From the NCBI RefSeq assembly GCF_012726195.1, contig NZ_JAASAF010000009.1, forward strand, positions 215,311 to 279,310: DNA of 64,000 nucleotides. The letters are read 5' to 3'. The first letter of the stretch is position 1. Every line of letters starts with the position of its first letter. The notes beneath the pieces are model-generated. The model did not search any database. It was not told where the DNA came from and worked only from the letters and a program-made list of their open reading frames with translations. Below, in pieces: positions 10,622-19,848 of this stretch. A program made the position numbers and the translations under genes. Origin of the DNA: Rhodococcus sp. HNM0563. GTDB taxonomy: Bacteria > Actinomycetota > Actinomycetes > Mycobacteriales > Mycobacteriaceae.

Positions 10622-11875
10622 TCATGCCGCGACCGCTCGCATGACACCGAGCGGGTCGGAGTACAGCGAACTGAGCGACACCGCACCAGCGGCGTAGGCC
10701 TGCACCCTGTTGCCGAACCCGGTGATGTGAACATTTTTGCGCGGAAACGATGATGCACGCTCGAGCGCTCTCACCACATACGTGATTCCCTCGGGATACT
10801 CCGTGAAGGCCTGCCCGCCGAGAACAACGCGATCGGGGTTGAACAGGTCGCGCAGGAGCGCCACGGTCCGTCCGAGTGTGGATGCACGGTCGGCGAGGAT
10901 GACGCGTGCCGCCTCCGACCCTGCTCGCGCCACTTCGTACAGTGCCCGGATCGACCGGTCGCCGGGTGTGAGCACTCCGTCGCTGTGGGCGCGCTCCAGC
11001 ACTGCCCGATCACTGATCGTTGCTTCGAGGCATCCGGTGGCACCGCAGGTGCACCGCGCCGACGAACCGGTAGGCAAGTGCGAGATCGACCCTGGCCCGG
11101 TCGCCGGCGTATGAACCTTGCCGTCGAATGTGATGGCGACACCCGCTGTTTCGCGTGCATAGATGTACAGGTGGGCACCTGCCGTGCCGCCGGAAGCCTT
11201 GTTCGGGGTCAGCAGCAGTTCCGCGGCGGCCATCGCTTCGACGTGGGCCGCCACCGACACCGGCAGGTGCAGACCACTGCTCACCGCCTCGCCGACGCGG
11301 GCCTGTGACCAGCCGAGGCGCGGATGATCGACGAGGCCGGTTGCGGAGTCGACGCGACCGCCGATCGCGACACCCGCCCACAGTGCGGTGCGGCGGTGCC
11401 ATCGGGAGACGAAGGCCTTGGCGCTTGCCGTGATCGAGGCGAGTGCGAGGCTCTGCTCTCCGCTCGGCGTGGGGATCTCGACAGCACTGATGATCCGGCC
11501 ACGCAGGTCGGTGGCGACGATCCCGGTGACGACTGCGCCGATGTGGATTCCGACGGTGAGGAATCGGTCGTGCTCGACCTCCACCGGAACCCTCGGACGA
11601 CCGACCGCACCGGATTCGGTGAGGTCGGCGCGTTCACGCAGCAGACCGGCCGCGAGTAGAGCGCTCACCTGCCGGTTCACTGTGGCAATGCTCAGGCCGG
11701 TGGCCTTGGCGATCACGTCGCGGGATACGGGACCGCGATCGGCCGCGACACGGAACACCGACCCTGCGGCGCCGTCGGCGATGCGCAGATCCGGGACGAC
11801 GATCCGTGCGCGCGTGGCGGCCGGGGCGAGCGAGAGTCGGGAGAAATCCGGACGAGACAGGGTGGGAGCTGACAC
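10622..11875 (-). CDS. ROK family transcriptional regulator
   Basis: About 417 residues. An N-terminal winged helix-turn-helix (VSRDVIAKATGLSIATVNRQVSALLAAGLL) is fused to a ROK sugar-kinase fold with the zinc motif CTCGATGCLEA. Homologues next to mshA in mycobacteria (Rv0485) are regulators. Start GTG 11875 is preceded by AAGGAACAC. The kinase-type glycine-rich motif is not evident, which fits a regulator rather than a glucokinase. It shares a 333-bp divergent region with the APC permease gene. Confidence 0.88.
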   Translation of the reverse strand: MSAPTLSRPDFSRLSLAPAATRARIVVPDLRIADGAAGSVFRVAADRGPVSRDVIAKATGLSIATVNRQVSALLAAGLLRERADLTESGAVGRPRVPVEVEHDRFLTVGIHIGAVVTGIVATDLRGRIISAVEIPTPSGEQSLALASITASAKAFVSRWHRRTALWAGVAIGGRVDSATGLVDHPRLGWSQARVGEAVSSGLHLPVSVAAHVEAMAAAELLLTPNKASGGTAGAHLYIYARETAGVAITFDGKVHTPATGPGSISHLPTGSSARCTCGATGCLEATISDRAVLERAHSDGVLTPGDRSIRALYEVARAGSEAARVILADRASTLGRTVALLRDLFNPDRVVLGGQAFTEYPEGITYVVRALERASSFPRKNVHITGFGNRVQAYAAGAVSLSSLYSDPLGVMRAVAA

Positions 11876-12208
11876 GTGTGTTCCTTGGAAAGTCGGTCCC
11901 GGGCACCTCGACGCGAGCGTGGCGCTCGAACGTGAATGATCTGACCCGGATGTGGCACGATTCGGACATCGACGCGCCTGACCTCGACGTGCACAGCGCA
12001 CGCAACCGAAGGATCCCGGCTCGGAGCCCGGAATCGGCGCGGATCTACCTACCGCAGGGGCGACAACAGAGTTCGCGCGCCAGGGGAAGCCGGGAGCCCA
12101 GAGCGGCGGTCACGTACGTGACACGCAGGACGGAAACTCGACCGGACGACATGCAGGGAAGGTTATGTCACGGTTCGGATTGTCCACAAGCCGAAGGGAA
12201 ATAGGTCT
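11876..12208. promoter_or_regulatory. Divergent promoter region with a perfect 14-bp palindrome (12109-12122)
   Basis: Gene-free region between the ROK regulator and the APC permease. It contains GTCACGTACGTGAC, a perfect palindrome 87 bp before the permease start, and AAGGGAAATAGG shortly before the GTG. The palindrome is a plausible operator, for the ROK protein or another factor. I found no convincing c-di-AMP riboswitch although KimA-type permeases are often controlled by one. Confidence 0.45.
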
Positions 12209-14251
12209 GTGGCGGGCACCGCCGATGCCGGGAAGGACTATGCTTTGCTGGTGTCTCGTGCACCGTCTGCGGTGAAATCGCTGCTGCTCGGCAAACCGTT
12301 CCGCAGCGACGCGCTGGACCATATGTTGCTCACGAAACGCATCGCACTTCCCGTGTTCGCGTCCGACGCGTTGTCGTCGGTTGCGTATGCACCCGAAGAA
12401 ATTTTTCTCGTACTGTCCGTTGCCGGCCTGTCCGCCTACGCGTTCGCCCCGTGGATCGGAGTCCTCGTCGCCGTCGTTCTCGCGGTGGTGGTCGCGAGCT
12501 ACCGGCAGAACGTCCACGCGTATCCGTCCGGGGGCGGGGACTACGAAGTGGCGACGAAGAACCTCGGTGCCACTGCGGGCTTGACCGTCGGCAGTGCCCT
12601 GCTCGTCGACTATGTGCTCACCGTGGCCGTGTCGATCTCCGCTGCAGCATCGAACGTCGGATCGGCGGTGCCGTTCGTGGCACACCACAAGGTGTTGTTC
12701 GCCGTCGGCGCCGTCGTGATCCTCACCGCCGTCAATCTCCGCGGGCTGCGGGAGGCGGGGATCGCGTTCGCCGCACCGACATACGCATTCATGATCTCGA
12801 TCATCGTGATGCTCGGCTGGGGGCTGACACAGATCTACGTCCTCGGCCACGATCTTCGTGCCGAATCGTCGTCTTTCGAACTCGTCGCCGAACACTCCCC
12901 CGCGACGGCGCTCGCCTTCACGTTCTTGATCGCACGGGCGTTCTCGTCGGGATGTGCGGCACTGACCGGCGTCGAGGCGATCAGCAACGGGGTGCCTGCC
13001 TTCCGGAAACCGAAATCCCGCAACGCCGCGACAACGCTTCTCATGCTGGGCGGGCTCGCGATCACCCTGCTCCTGGGGATCATCGTGCTCGCCGAGAGGA
13101 TCGGAGCGGTGATCGCCGAGGATCCTGCCACCCAGTTGCTGGGCGCTCCGGAGAACTACCATCAGAAGACGCTGATCGTGCAGATGGCGGAGACCGTCTT
13201 CTCCGGCTTCCCGCCCGCTTACTATCTGGTCACCGCGTTGACCGCCTTGATCCTGGTGCTTGCGGCAAACACCGCGTTCAACGGCTTCCCGGTGCTCGGC
13301 GCGATTCTGGCGCAGGACCGCTACATGCCGCACCAGCTCCACACCCGCGGCGATCGGCTCGCGCTGAGCAACGGCATCCTCTTCCTCGCAGCCTCGGCGT
13401 GCGTGTTCATCGTGGTCTTCCACGCCGAGGTCACCCACCTGATCCAGCTCTACATCGTCGGGGTGTTCGTCTCGTTCACATTGAGCCAGACCGGAATGGT
13501 CAAGCACTGGACACGGCAGCTTTCGACAGAAACCGACTCCCGTGTGAGCGCGCGAATACGACGATCACGCGTGGTGAACCGGGTGGGTGCGGCACTGACC
13601 GCCTCCGTCCTCGTGATCGTGCTGATCACGAAGTTCCTCGCAGGCGCCTGGATCGCTATCGTGGCGATGGCGGTAGTTTTCGCCACGATGAAGGCGATCC
13701 GTCGCCACTATGACAGCGTCGCAAAGGAACTCGGTCCGGTCGAGTGGGACGACGTCCTGCCGAGCCGGACGTATTCGATCGTCCTCGTCTCGAGCCTCCA
13801 CGCACCCACCCTCCGCGCTCTGGCCTATGCGCGCGCGACCCGGCCGGACACCCTCGAAGCCGTCACGGTCGACGTCGACACCGACGACACCAGGGCACTG
13901 GTGCGCGCATGGGATCGCAGTGATGTCACCGTCCCGCTGAAAGTGATCGACTCCCCCTATCGGGAGATCACCCGCCCCGTTCTCGACTACGTGCGGCGCA
14001 TCAGGCGGTCGTCACCGCGTGATGTCGTGACAGTGTTCATCCCCGAGTACGTCGTCGGGCATTGGTGGGAGCAGATCCTGCACAACCAGAGCGCGCTGCG
14101 CCTGAAGAGCAGGCTGTTGTTTCAGCGCGGTGTGATGGTGACGAGCGTGCCGTGGCAATTGCGCTCCTCCGCACACATGAGAGAGCACGACGCGCGACCC
14201 GTTCCCGGCGCGATGCGCCGCGGAACAGGCACCGGCGACCGTCTCGGATGA
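12209..14251 (+). CDS. APC superfamily permease, KimA-like potassium/amino-acid transporter
   Basis: 680 residues: about 12 membrane segments in the first 470 residues (LPVFASDALSSVAYAPEEIF is characteristic of this group), then a roughly 200-residue soluble C-terminal domain (SRTYSIVLVSSLHAPTLRALAYARATRPD...). KimA-type members import K+ with H+ and bind c-di-AMP through the C-terminal domain. That function is inferred from architecture only. GTG 12209 is the start. Only 4 bases separate its stop from the convergent TetR gene. Confidence 0.82.
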   Translation: MAGTADAGKDYALLVSRAPSAVKSLLLGKPFRSDALDHMLLTKRIALPVFASDALSSVAYAPEEIFLVLSVAGLSAYAFAPWIGVLVAVVLAVVVASYRQNVHAYPSGGGDYEVATKNLGATAGLTVGSALLVDYVLTVAVSISAAASNVGSAVPFVAHHKVLFAVGAVVILTAVNLRGLREAGIAFAAPTYAFMISIIVMLGWGLTQIYVLGHDLRAESSSFELVAEHSPATALAFTFLIARAFSSGCAALTGVEAISNGVPAFRKPKSRNAATTLLMLGGLAITLLLGIIVLAERIGAVIAEDPATQLLGAPENYHQKTLIVQMAETVFSGFPPAYYLVTALTALILVLAANTAFNGFPVLGAILAQDRYMPHQLHTRGDRLALSNGILFLAASACVFIVVFHAEVTHLIQLYIVGVFVSFTLSQTGMVKHWTRQLSTETDSRVSARIRRSRVVNRVGAALTASVLVIVLITKFLAGAWIAIVAMAVVFATMKAIRRHYDSVAKELGPVEWDDVLPSRTYSIVLVSSLHAPTLRALAYARATRPDTLEAVTVDVDTDDTRALVRAWDRSDVTVPLKVIDSPYREITRPVLDYVRRIRRSSPRDVVTVFIPEYVVGHWWEQILHNQSALRLKSRLLFQRGVMVTSVPWQLRSSAHMREHDARPVPGAMRRGTGTGDRLG

Positions 14252-14255
14252 GCGC

Positions 14256-14903
14256 TCAGCGCACCTCGCGGGCCGCCTGTGTTTCCTCGGACAAAGGCGC
14301 CACGAGCACGGCCTCCCATGCGTCGACCAAGGCCGACAGCTCGGCGTACGTGGGAGGCCTGCCCACGGCGTCGCACCGCGACAGGGCTCGAACGATGCTT
14401 TCGTAGACGAGATCGAGACGCTGCTCGACCACATCGGCCGGCAGGTGCCCGGCCGATGCTCTCAACGTGTTGTCGGCGAGGTAGCCGTTCGATGTCGCCA
14501 TCGCCGCGGCCACGTGCTCCGCGAGCCGCCCTTCGTCGAGCAGCCGGTAGAGCATCGCAACATAGTGATTGTTGCGACCGAGCGTGTTCGCGAGCGGTTC
14601 TGCAACCGCCCACAGGGCGTCACGGGTGGACAGTGTGTGCCTGCTCTGAAGGAATCGGCGAACGAGCGCGCCACGTTCAGCGTCGACCGCGGGGAACCGG
14701 TGGTCGGCCACCGCGTCGAGCAATCCGTCCTTCGTACCGAAGTAGTAACCGATGACCGACGAATTGTGCTGGCCCGCAGCCCTCCGTATGTCGGCGAGAG
14801 TGACCCCGTCGTATCCGCGCCGCGCAAACAGCTTCTCCGCGGTTTCGATCAGACGGATGCGAGTCCGCTCTCCCGAGCTGTAGCGCCCGCGACTCGTCGT
14901 CAT
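14256..14903 (-). CDS. TetR family transcriptional regulator
   Basis: 215 residues. HTH at residues about 15-60 (RLIETAEKLFARRGYDGVTLADIRRAAGQHNSSVIGYYFGTKDGLL), followed by a long helical ligand-binding domain. ATG 14903 chosen because TetR HTH spacing fits and upstream codons look non-coding. Divergent from the SDR gene at 15014 with about 110 bp between them, so it probably controls that gene and itself. Confidence 0.88.
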   Translation of the reverse strand: MTTSRGRYSSGERTRIRLIETAEKLFARRGYDGVTLADIRRAAGQHNSSVIGYYFGTKDGLLDAVADHRFPAVDAERGALVRRFLQSRHTLSTRDALWAVAEPLANTLGRNNHYVAMLYRLLDEGRLAEHVAAAMATSNGYLADNTLRASAGHLPADVVEQRLDLVYESIVRALSRCDAVGRPPTYAELSALVDAWEAVLVAPLSEETQAAREVR

Positions 14904-15013
14904 AACAGACGACGTTAGTGCCGGTGACGACGATCCGCAGGGCAACCACGCTGCTCGGAGCTATCGGAGAATCGGCCGGGCACGCCTGCACCGCCCGCAC
15001 TACGATTCGACCT

Positions 15014-15763
15014 ATGACCATTAGTGCCGAGTCCCGCATTGCCGTCGTCACCGGAGCTTCCTCCGGCATCGGAGAAGCCGCCGCGCGCACTCTCGCGGCG
15101 CAGGGTTATCACGTGGTGGTCGGCGCGCGACGCCTCGATCGTCTGCAGAAGCTGGCCGACGAGATCGGAGGCACGGCCCTCGAGCTGGACGTCACGGACG
15201 AGGACTCCGTCGAAGCATTCACGACGGTACTGCCGCGTGTGGACGTGCTGGTCAACAACGCCGGTGGCGCGAAGGGCCTCGCCACGGTCCTCGACGCCGT
15301 CGAGGACGACTGGCGATGGATGTGGGAAACCAATGTCATCGGCACCCTGCGCATCACCAAGGCTCTGCTTCCCAAGCTCATCGATTCGGGTGACGGACTG
15401 ATCGTCACGATCACGTCGGTCGCCGCGTTCGAGGCGTACGACAACGGCTCCGGATACACCACGGCCAAGCATGCGCAGGCGGTCCTGCATCGCACGCTGC
15501 GCGGGGAACTGCTCGGCCGGCCCGTCCGCCTGACAGAGATCGCGCCCGGTGCCGTCGAGACGGAGTTCTCGCTGGTTCGCTTCGAGGGCGATCAGGAGCG
15601 CGCCGACAAGGTGTACGAGGGCATCACGCCGCTCGTCGCGGAGGACATCGCGGAGATCATCGGGTTCGTCGCGTCGCGGCCGTCGCATGTGAACCTCGAT
15701 CAGATCATCGTCAGGCCCCGAGATCAGGCAAGTGCGGGACGGTTCAACCGCACCACCGACTGA
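15014..15763 (+). CDS. SDR family NAD(P)-dependent oxidoreductase
   Basis: 249 residues with TGASSGIG cofactor motif, NNAGG, and catalytic Ser...YTTAK. It corresponds in position to Rv0484c of M. tuberculosis (between murB and the ROK regulator). Serine-dehydrogenase-like SDRs look similar; the substrate is unknown. Likely regulated by the divergent TetR. The DUF2804 gene follows 31 bases downstream on the same strand. Confidence 0.88.
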   Translation: MTISAESRIAVVTGASSGIGEAAARTLAAQGYHVVVGARRLDRLQKLADEIGGTALELDVTDEDSVEAFTTVLPRVDVLVNNAGGAKGLATVLDAVEDDWRWMWETNVIGTLRITKALLPKLIDSGDGLIVTITSVAAFEAYDNGSGYTTAKHAQAVLHRTLRGELLGRPVRLTEIAPGAVETEFSLVRFEGDQERADKVYEGITPLVAEDIAEIIGFVASRPSHVNLDQIIVRPRDQASAGRFNRTTD

Positions 15764-15794
15764 CGGTCGTCTCGCGGCAGTAGTCTCGCGAGGT

Positions 15795-16829
15795 ATGCAG
15801 CAACAACGCCTGTCGCCCGGTCCCCTGCTCGACGAGAACGGCATCCTCGCAGAAGCAGGCTGGGCCACGAGCGAAGTCCGTGCGTACGAGCGACGACGTG
15901 TCGCAGCCTCGAAGCTGCGGATCAAGGAATGGGACTACTACTGCGTCCTGTCCGATGGTGACGCGGGCCCATACGGCATCGCGCTGACCGTCGCCGACAA
16001 CGGATACGTCGGTCTGCTCGGTATCAGCTGGCTCGATCTGGCGGGCCGCACGGAGGTGACCGAGAACAAGCTCGTCCCGTTTCCCCTCGGACGCATGGGT
16101 ATGCCGGGCAGCGCCGATACCGGAGACGTCGTGATCCACCGCGGCGCGATGCGGATCGAGTACCGGAACGAGGGGCAGGCGCGGCGCCTGATCGTCGATC
16201 ATCCGGGCTTCGACGGTGGCCGCGGTCTGTCCGGTGAGCTGCTGCTGTCACAGCCCCCGATGGACCGGATGGCGATCGCCACCCCGTTCCCGCGCGCACC
16301 GAAGGCGTTCTACTACAACCAGAAGATCAATTGTCTGCCTGCGTGGGGCTCGATCAGGGTCGACCACGTGACCCACGAGTTCGACGCTACGAGCGCATTC
16401 GGGGTTTTCGACTGGGGTCGTGGGGTGTGGACCTACGACAACACCTGGTATTGGGGTTCGGCATCCGGGGTGGTCGATGCCGCGCCGTTCGGCTTCAACA
16501 TCGGCTACGGCTTCGGCGACACCACAGCGGCGTCCGAGAACATGGTGTTCCACGACGGAGTCGCCCACAAGCTCGACCGCGTGCATTTCCATCGCCCCGC
16601 CGACACCTACGACGGCGCACCGTGGCGGTTCACGAGCAGCGACAACCGCTTCGAGATGGAATTCGATCCCATCCTCGACCGCGCCGCAGACGTCAACGCC
16701 GTCGCCATCCGCTCGACACAGCACCAGGTGTTCGGCCGCTACACCGGATTCGTACTACTCGACGACGGCACCCGCATCGAGGTCGAGAACCTCCTCGGCT
16801 TCGCCGAAGAGGTCCGCAACCGCTGGTGA
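15795..16829 (+). CDS. DUF2804 family protein
   Basis: 344 residues, cytosolic, with the family block FDWGRGVWTYDNTWYWGSASG and an early WDYYCVLS segment. DUF2804 proteins share a lipocalin-like fold with carotenoid hydratase/AttH-type proteins, so binding or hydration of a hydrophobic compound is possible; no function is established. ATG 15795 follows AGG. Convergent with murB, 2 bases between stops. Confidence 0.8.
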   Translation: MQQQRLSPGPLLDENGILAEAGWATSEVRAYERRRVAASKLRIKEWDYYCVLSDGDAGPYGIALTVADNGYVGLLGISWLDLAGRTEVTENKLVPFPLGRMGMPGSADTGDVVIHRGAMRIEYRNEGQARRLIVDHPGFDGGRGLSGELLLSQPPMDRMAIATPFPRAPKAFYYNQKINCLPAWGSIRVDHVTHEFDATSAFGVFDWGRGVWTYDNTWYWGSASGVVDAAPFGFNIGYGFGDTTAASENMVFHDGVAHKLDRVHFHRPADTYDGAPWRFTSSDNRFEMEFDPILDRAADVNAVAIRSTQHQVFGRYTGFVLLDDGTRIEVENLLGFAEEVRNRW

Positions 16830-16831
16830 GG

Positions 16832-17926
16832 TCAGAGCACGCAGTTGACGGTCACGGGTTCGGGGTGCAGCCGCACGCCGAACACATCCTCGACACCGTC
16901 GCGCACCTCGCGGGCGAGGGCCACGAGATCCGCGGTGGTCGCCGATCCTCGATTGGTCAACGCCAGCGTGTGCTTCGTCGACAAGCGCGCGGCCGCCTCG
17001 CTCCCCGGGAAGCCCTTGACGAACCCGGCACGTTCGATGAGCCACCCCGCCGACAGTTTCGTTCCCCCCACCGCGTCGTACCGCGGAATTCGGACGTCCG
17101 TGCCGACGTGCTCGGTGATTGCCGCGAGCACCCCCGGCAACCGGTCGTCGGGGACGATCGGATTGGTGAAGAACGAACCTGCGCTCCAGGTGTCGTGGTC
17201 GTCGGGATCGAGCACCATGCCCTTGCCTCGACGCAGCGCGAGCACCTGGTCACGTACCTGTGCGGCGGGAAGTCGGTCCCCTTCGCCGGCGCCGAGCGAC
17301 GCCGCCAGTTCGCGGTAACCGAGCGGAGCGCTGGATCCGTCGGAGCGCACCGCGAGTTCGACTTCGAGGACGAGCGCCTCATCGGAATGTTTGAGGATGC
17401 TCGTGCGGTATCCGAGCCCGAGAGCCTCCGGACCGACCCACTCGGCGTCGCCGCTGCACCGGTCCAGGAGTCGCACGCGCCGCAGCACGGACCCGACCTC
17501 GACGCCGTACGCCCCGACGTTCTGCACGGGGGTCGCGCCGGCGGAGCCCGGGATGCCGGACAAGCATTCGAGGCCGCCGAGTCCGGCCGCGACGGTGCAT
17601 GCCACGACTTCGTCCCATACCGCTCCCGCCTCGGCGCGGACCGTTCCGCTCCCGAGGTCGACACGTGGGTTCGAGATCTTGACGACCACGCCGTCGAATC
17701 CGCCGTCACCGATCACCAGATTCGACCCGCCCGCGAGAACGAGGACCGGGATCTTCTCTGCGTCGAGACAACGCATCACGTCGATCAACGTGTCGGTCGA
17801 CGTGCAGTCGACGAGGTAGCGGGCGGGCCCGCCGAGCCGCAGTGTCGTCAGCGTCGACAATGGCACGGATTCGGTGACTGCAGCTCCCGCGTCGACGAGC
17901 CGGGCCCTGGTACGTGGATCAAGCAC
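16832..17926 (-). CDS. murB: UDP-N-acetylmuramate dehydrogenase
   Basis: FAD enzyme that reduces UDP-GlcNAc-enolpyruvate to UDP-MurNAc in peptidoglycan synthesis. 364 residues: FAD-binding LAGGSNLVIGDGGFDG, LSGIPGSAGATPVQNVGAYG, YRTSILKH, and the catalytic serine in DTWSAGSFFTNP, with LSTKHTLALTNRG near the C-terminus (type I MurB). Start GTG 17926 or TTG 17932, two codons upstream. Same neighbours as Rv0482. Confidence 0.95.
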   Translation of the reverse strand: MLDPRTRARLVDAGAAVTESVPLSTLTTLRLGGPARYLVDCTSTDTLIDVMRCLDAEKIPVLVLAGGSNLVIGDGGFDGVVVKISNPRVDLGSGTVRAEAGAVWDEVVACTVAAGLGGLECLSGIPGSAGATPVQNVGAYGVEVGSVLRRVRLLDRCSGDAEWVGPEALGLGYRTSILKHSDEALVLEVELAVRSDGSSAPLGYRELAASLGAGEGDRLPAAQVRDQVLALRRGKGMVLDPDDHDTWSAGSFFTNPIVPDDRLPGVLAAITEHVGTDVRIPRYDAVGGTKLSAGWLIERAGFVKGFPGSEAAARLSTKHTLALTNRGSATTADLVALAREVRDGVEDVFGVRLHPEPVTVNCVL

Positions 17927-17949
17927 CTGCAAACGGTAGCGTGCCGGAC

Positions 17950-18459
17950 ATGGGCAGCCCTATCGACCACTCGACGCACTACTCGTTTCCGCCTGCAGCC
18001 GTGCATGCGGCATTCGTCGACCCGAAGTACTGGGACAGCCGCCTCGCGGAGGCCGGCGGTCCTGGCGCGGCTGTCGAGAACGCAACGACCGGTGACGGCA
18101 CGATCGAACTCGACCTCCATCAGGCCATCCCCGCGGAACATCTCCCCGCGGTGGTGACGAACATCCGTCCGGGCGATCTCGTCATCCGACGCCATGAAGC
18201 GTGGGGCCGTCTCGAGGGTGATCGGGCGCAGGGCCGATTCTCCGCCGGTGTCGAGGGGATGCCCGGCAAGGTCGAGGGAACCCTCACGCTCATGCCCGAC
18301 GATGACGGGTCCATAGTCCTGATCGAGGGAACCGTCGAGGTGAAGATCCCGTTCCTCGGGTCCAAGATCGAGGGCATGATCGTCGACGAACTGGTCGGAT
18401 TGTTCGAGGCAGAGAAAGCCTTCACCGCCGACTGGCTCGGTCGCGCGCAGTCGTCCTGA
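17950..18459 (+). CDS. DUF2505 domain-containing protein (first of tandem pair)
   Basis: 169 residues with an SRPBCC-like opening (STHYSFPPAAVHAAFVDPKYW) and the end segment IEGMIVDELVGLFEAEKAFTADWL conserved in this family. Function unknown. Corresponds to Rv0481c beside murB. It starts 23 bp from the divergent murB start. A paralogue follows at 18536. Confidence 0.85.
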   Translation: MGSPIDHSTHYSFPPAAVHAAFVDPKYWDSRLAEAGGPGAAVENATTGDGTIELDLHQAIPAEHLPAVVTNIRPGDLVIRRHEAWGRLEGDRAQGRFSAGVEGMPGKVEGTLTLMPDDDGSIVLIEGTVEVKIPFLGSKIEGMIVDELVGLFEAEKAFTADWLGRAQSS

Positions 18460-18535
18460 CCGAGGGCTCGATCGACCGGCCTGCGGCCCGCGGACGATTT
18501 TCCGGACCGCGCGCAGGCCGGTACGCTGGCCTGCC

Positions 18536-19036
18536 GTGGCACGCCATAGCGACTACTCTGCCCGCTTTCCGTATTCCCCGGAGCGGGTCTATTCGGCGCT
18601 GTCCGACCCCGATCATTGGGAAGCCCGCATGTCGGAGATGCGGAAGTACTCGGAGAACCACGTGGAGGAGTTCACCGTCACCGACAGCGGTATCGACCTC
18701 GTCCTACACCACGTGATACCCCGGTCGGAACTGCCGGAGATCGCGCAGACGGTCATCAAGAAGGACATGATCATCACCCGCTCGGAGTCGTACGGCCCGT
18801 TCGCTGGCACGGCCACAGGTCGCTACGAGGCGTCGATCCCTGCGGGCCCGGGAAGCCTCTCCGGCACCATGACGCTGTTCGAGAGCGCGCCCGGGTGCAC
18901 GCTGCGGACCTCGTCGACCGCGAAGGTCGACCTGCCGTTCATCGGCGGCAAACTCGAAGAGATGATCCTGCACAATCTCGTCGAAGTGTTCCGCACCGAG
19001 GCGGCGATCACCGCCGACTGGCTCGCACGGCAGTAG
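18536..19036 (+). CDS. DUF2505 domain-containing protein (second of tandem pair)
   Basis: 166 residues, GTG start, the same fold and length as its neighbour (DYSARFPYSPERVYSALSDPDHWEARM ... LEEMILHNLVEVFRTEAAITADWLARQ). The conserved C-terminal EAxxTADWL match shows a tandem duplication, now strongly diverged. Function unknown. The methyltransferase start follows 4 bases after its stop. Confidence 0.85.
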   Translation: MARHSDYSARFPYSPERVYSALSDPDHWEARMSEMRKYSENHVEEFTVTDSGIDLVLHHVIPRSELPEIAQTVIKKDMIITRSESYGPFAGTATGRYEASIPAGPGSLSGTMTLFESAPGCTLRTSSTAKVDLPFIGGKLEEMILHNLVEVFRTEAAITADWLARQ

Positions 19037-19040
19037 GACG

Positions 19041-19835
19041 GTGCGGTCACGGAACATAGCGGTCGGACGGTCCCCTGAAGGCGTCGTCACCCGCGGTACC
19101 ACGGGGATCAATCGCTTGCGGCGCAGCGATCGCTGGACGGTGCACGAGCCCGCTACGACACGCATGCTGACGCAGACTCCGAACCCACTGGCCGTCGACC
19201 TCGGCTACGGAGCGATGCCGGTGACCACGCTCGAATGGGCTGCGCGTCTGCGCACGGTACGTTCCGACCTGCGCGTGGTCGGCCTCGAAATCGATCCCGA
19301 ACGTGTCGTTCCGGGACGGAACGGGGTGGAGTTCGCTCGCGGTGGCTTCGAACTTGCGGGCCTGCGGCCGACGCTGGTCCGTGCATTCAACGTTCTTCGC
19401 CAGTATCCGGAAGAGGCGGTGGCCCCGGCGTGGGAGCGACTGCGCGCGGGACTGGCACCGGGCGGGTTGATCATCGACGGGACATGCGACGAGTTGGGTC
19501 GCCGCTGCGCGTGGGTGCTGCTCGACGAGCACGGCCCACGGACCCTGACCCTGGCGTGGAGCCCGTTCCACATCGACTGTCCGTCGGACCTCGCAGAGCG
19601 ACTCCCCAAAGCGCTGATCCACCACAATGTGCCGGGTGAGCCGATCCATGAACTGCTCACGGCGGCGGACCGCGCGTGGGCGACCTCCGCACCGCACTCG
19701 GCGTTCGGTCCCCGCCTTCGGTGGCGCGCGACGTTGGATCTGCTCCGAAATCAGGGATTCGAGGTGCAGGAGCAGCGACGCCGAGTGCGCGACTGCATTC
19801 TCACCGTGCCGTGGAGCACGGTGGCGCCGCACTGA
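19041..19835 (+). CDS. Class I SAM-dependent methyltransferase-like protein
   Basis: 264 residues; motif I reads AVDLGYGAMPVTTLEWAARL and the following strand VVGLEIDPERV carries the acidic ribose-binding residue. Substrate unknown. GTG 19041 lies directly after the DUF2505 stop, so it is in that operon. Convergent with the AbiEi-like gene. Confidence 0.78.
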   Translation: MRSRNIAVGRSPEGVVTRGTTGINRLRRSDRWTVHEPATTRMLTQTPNPLAVDLGYGAMPVTTLEWAARLRTVRSDLRVVGLEIDPERVVPGRNGVEFARGGFELAGLRPTLVRAFNVLRQYPEEAVAPAWERLRAGLAPGGLIIDGTCDELGRRCAWVLLDEHGPRTLTLAWSPFHIDCPSDLAERLPKALIHHNVPGEPIHELLTAADRAWATSAPHSAFGPRLRWRATLDLLRNQGFEVQEQRRRVRDCILTVPWSTVAPH

Positions 19836-19848
19836 ACCGAGATACCGG

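Noticed and set aside
11876..12208. c-di-AMP riboswitch upstream of the KimA-like permease
   Set aside because: Only loosely similar short motifs; no ordered set of conserved elements.
12110..13507. 465-codon minus-strand frame opposite the permease
   Set aside because: Charged low-complexity translation with no motif; antisense shadow.
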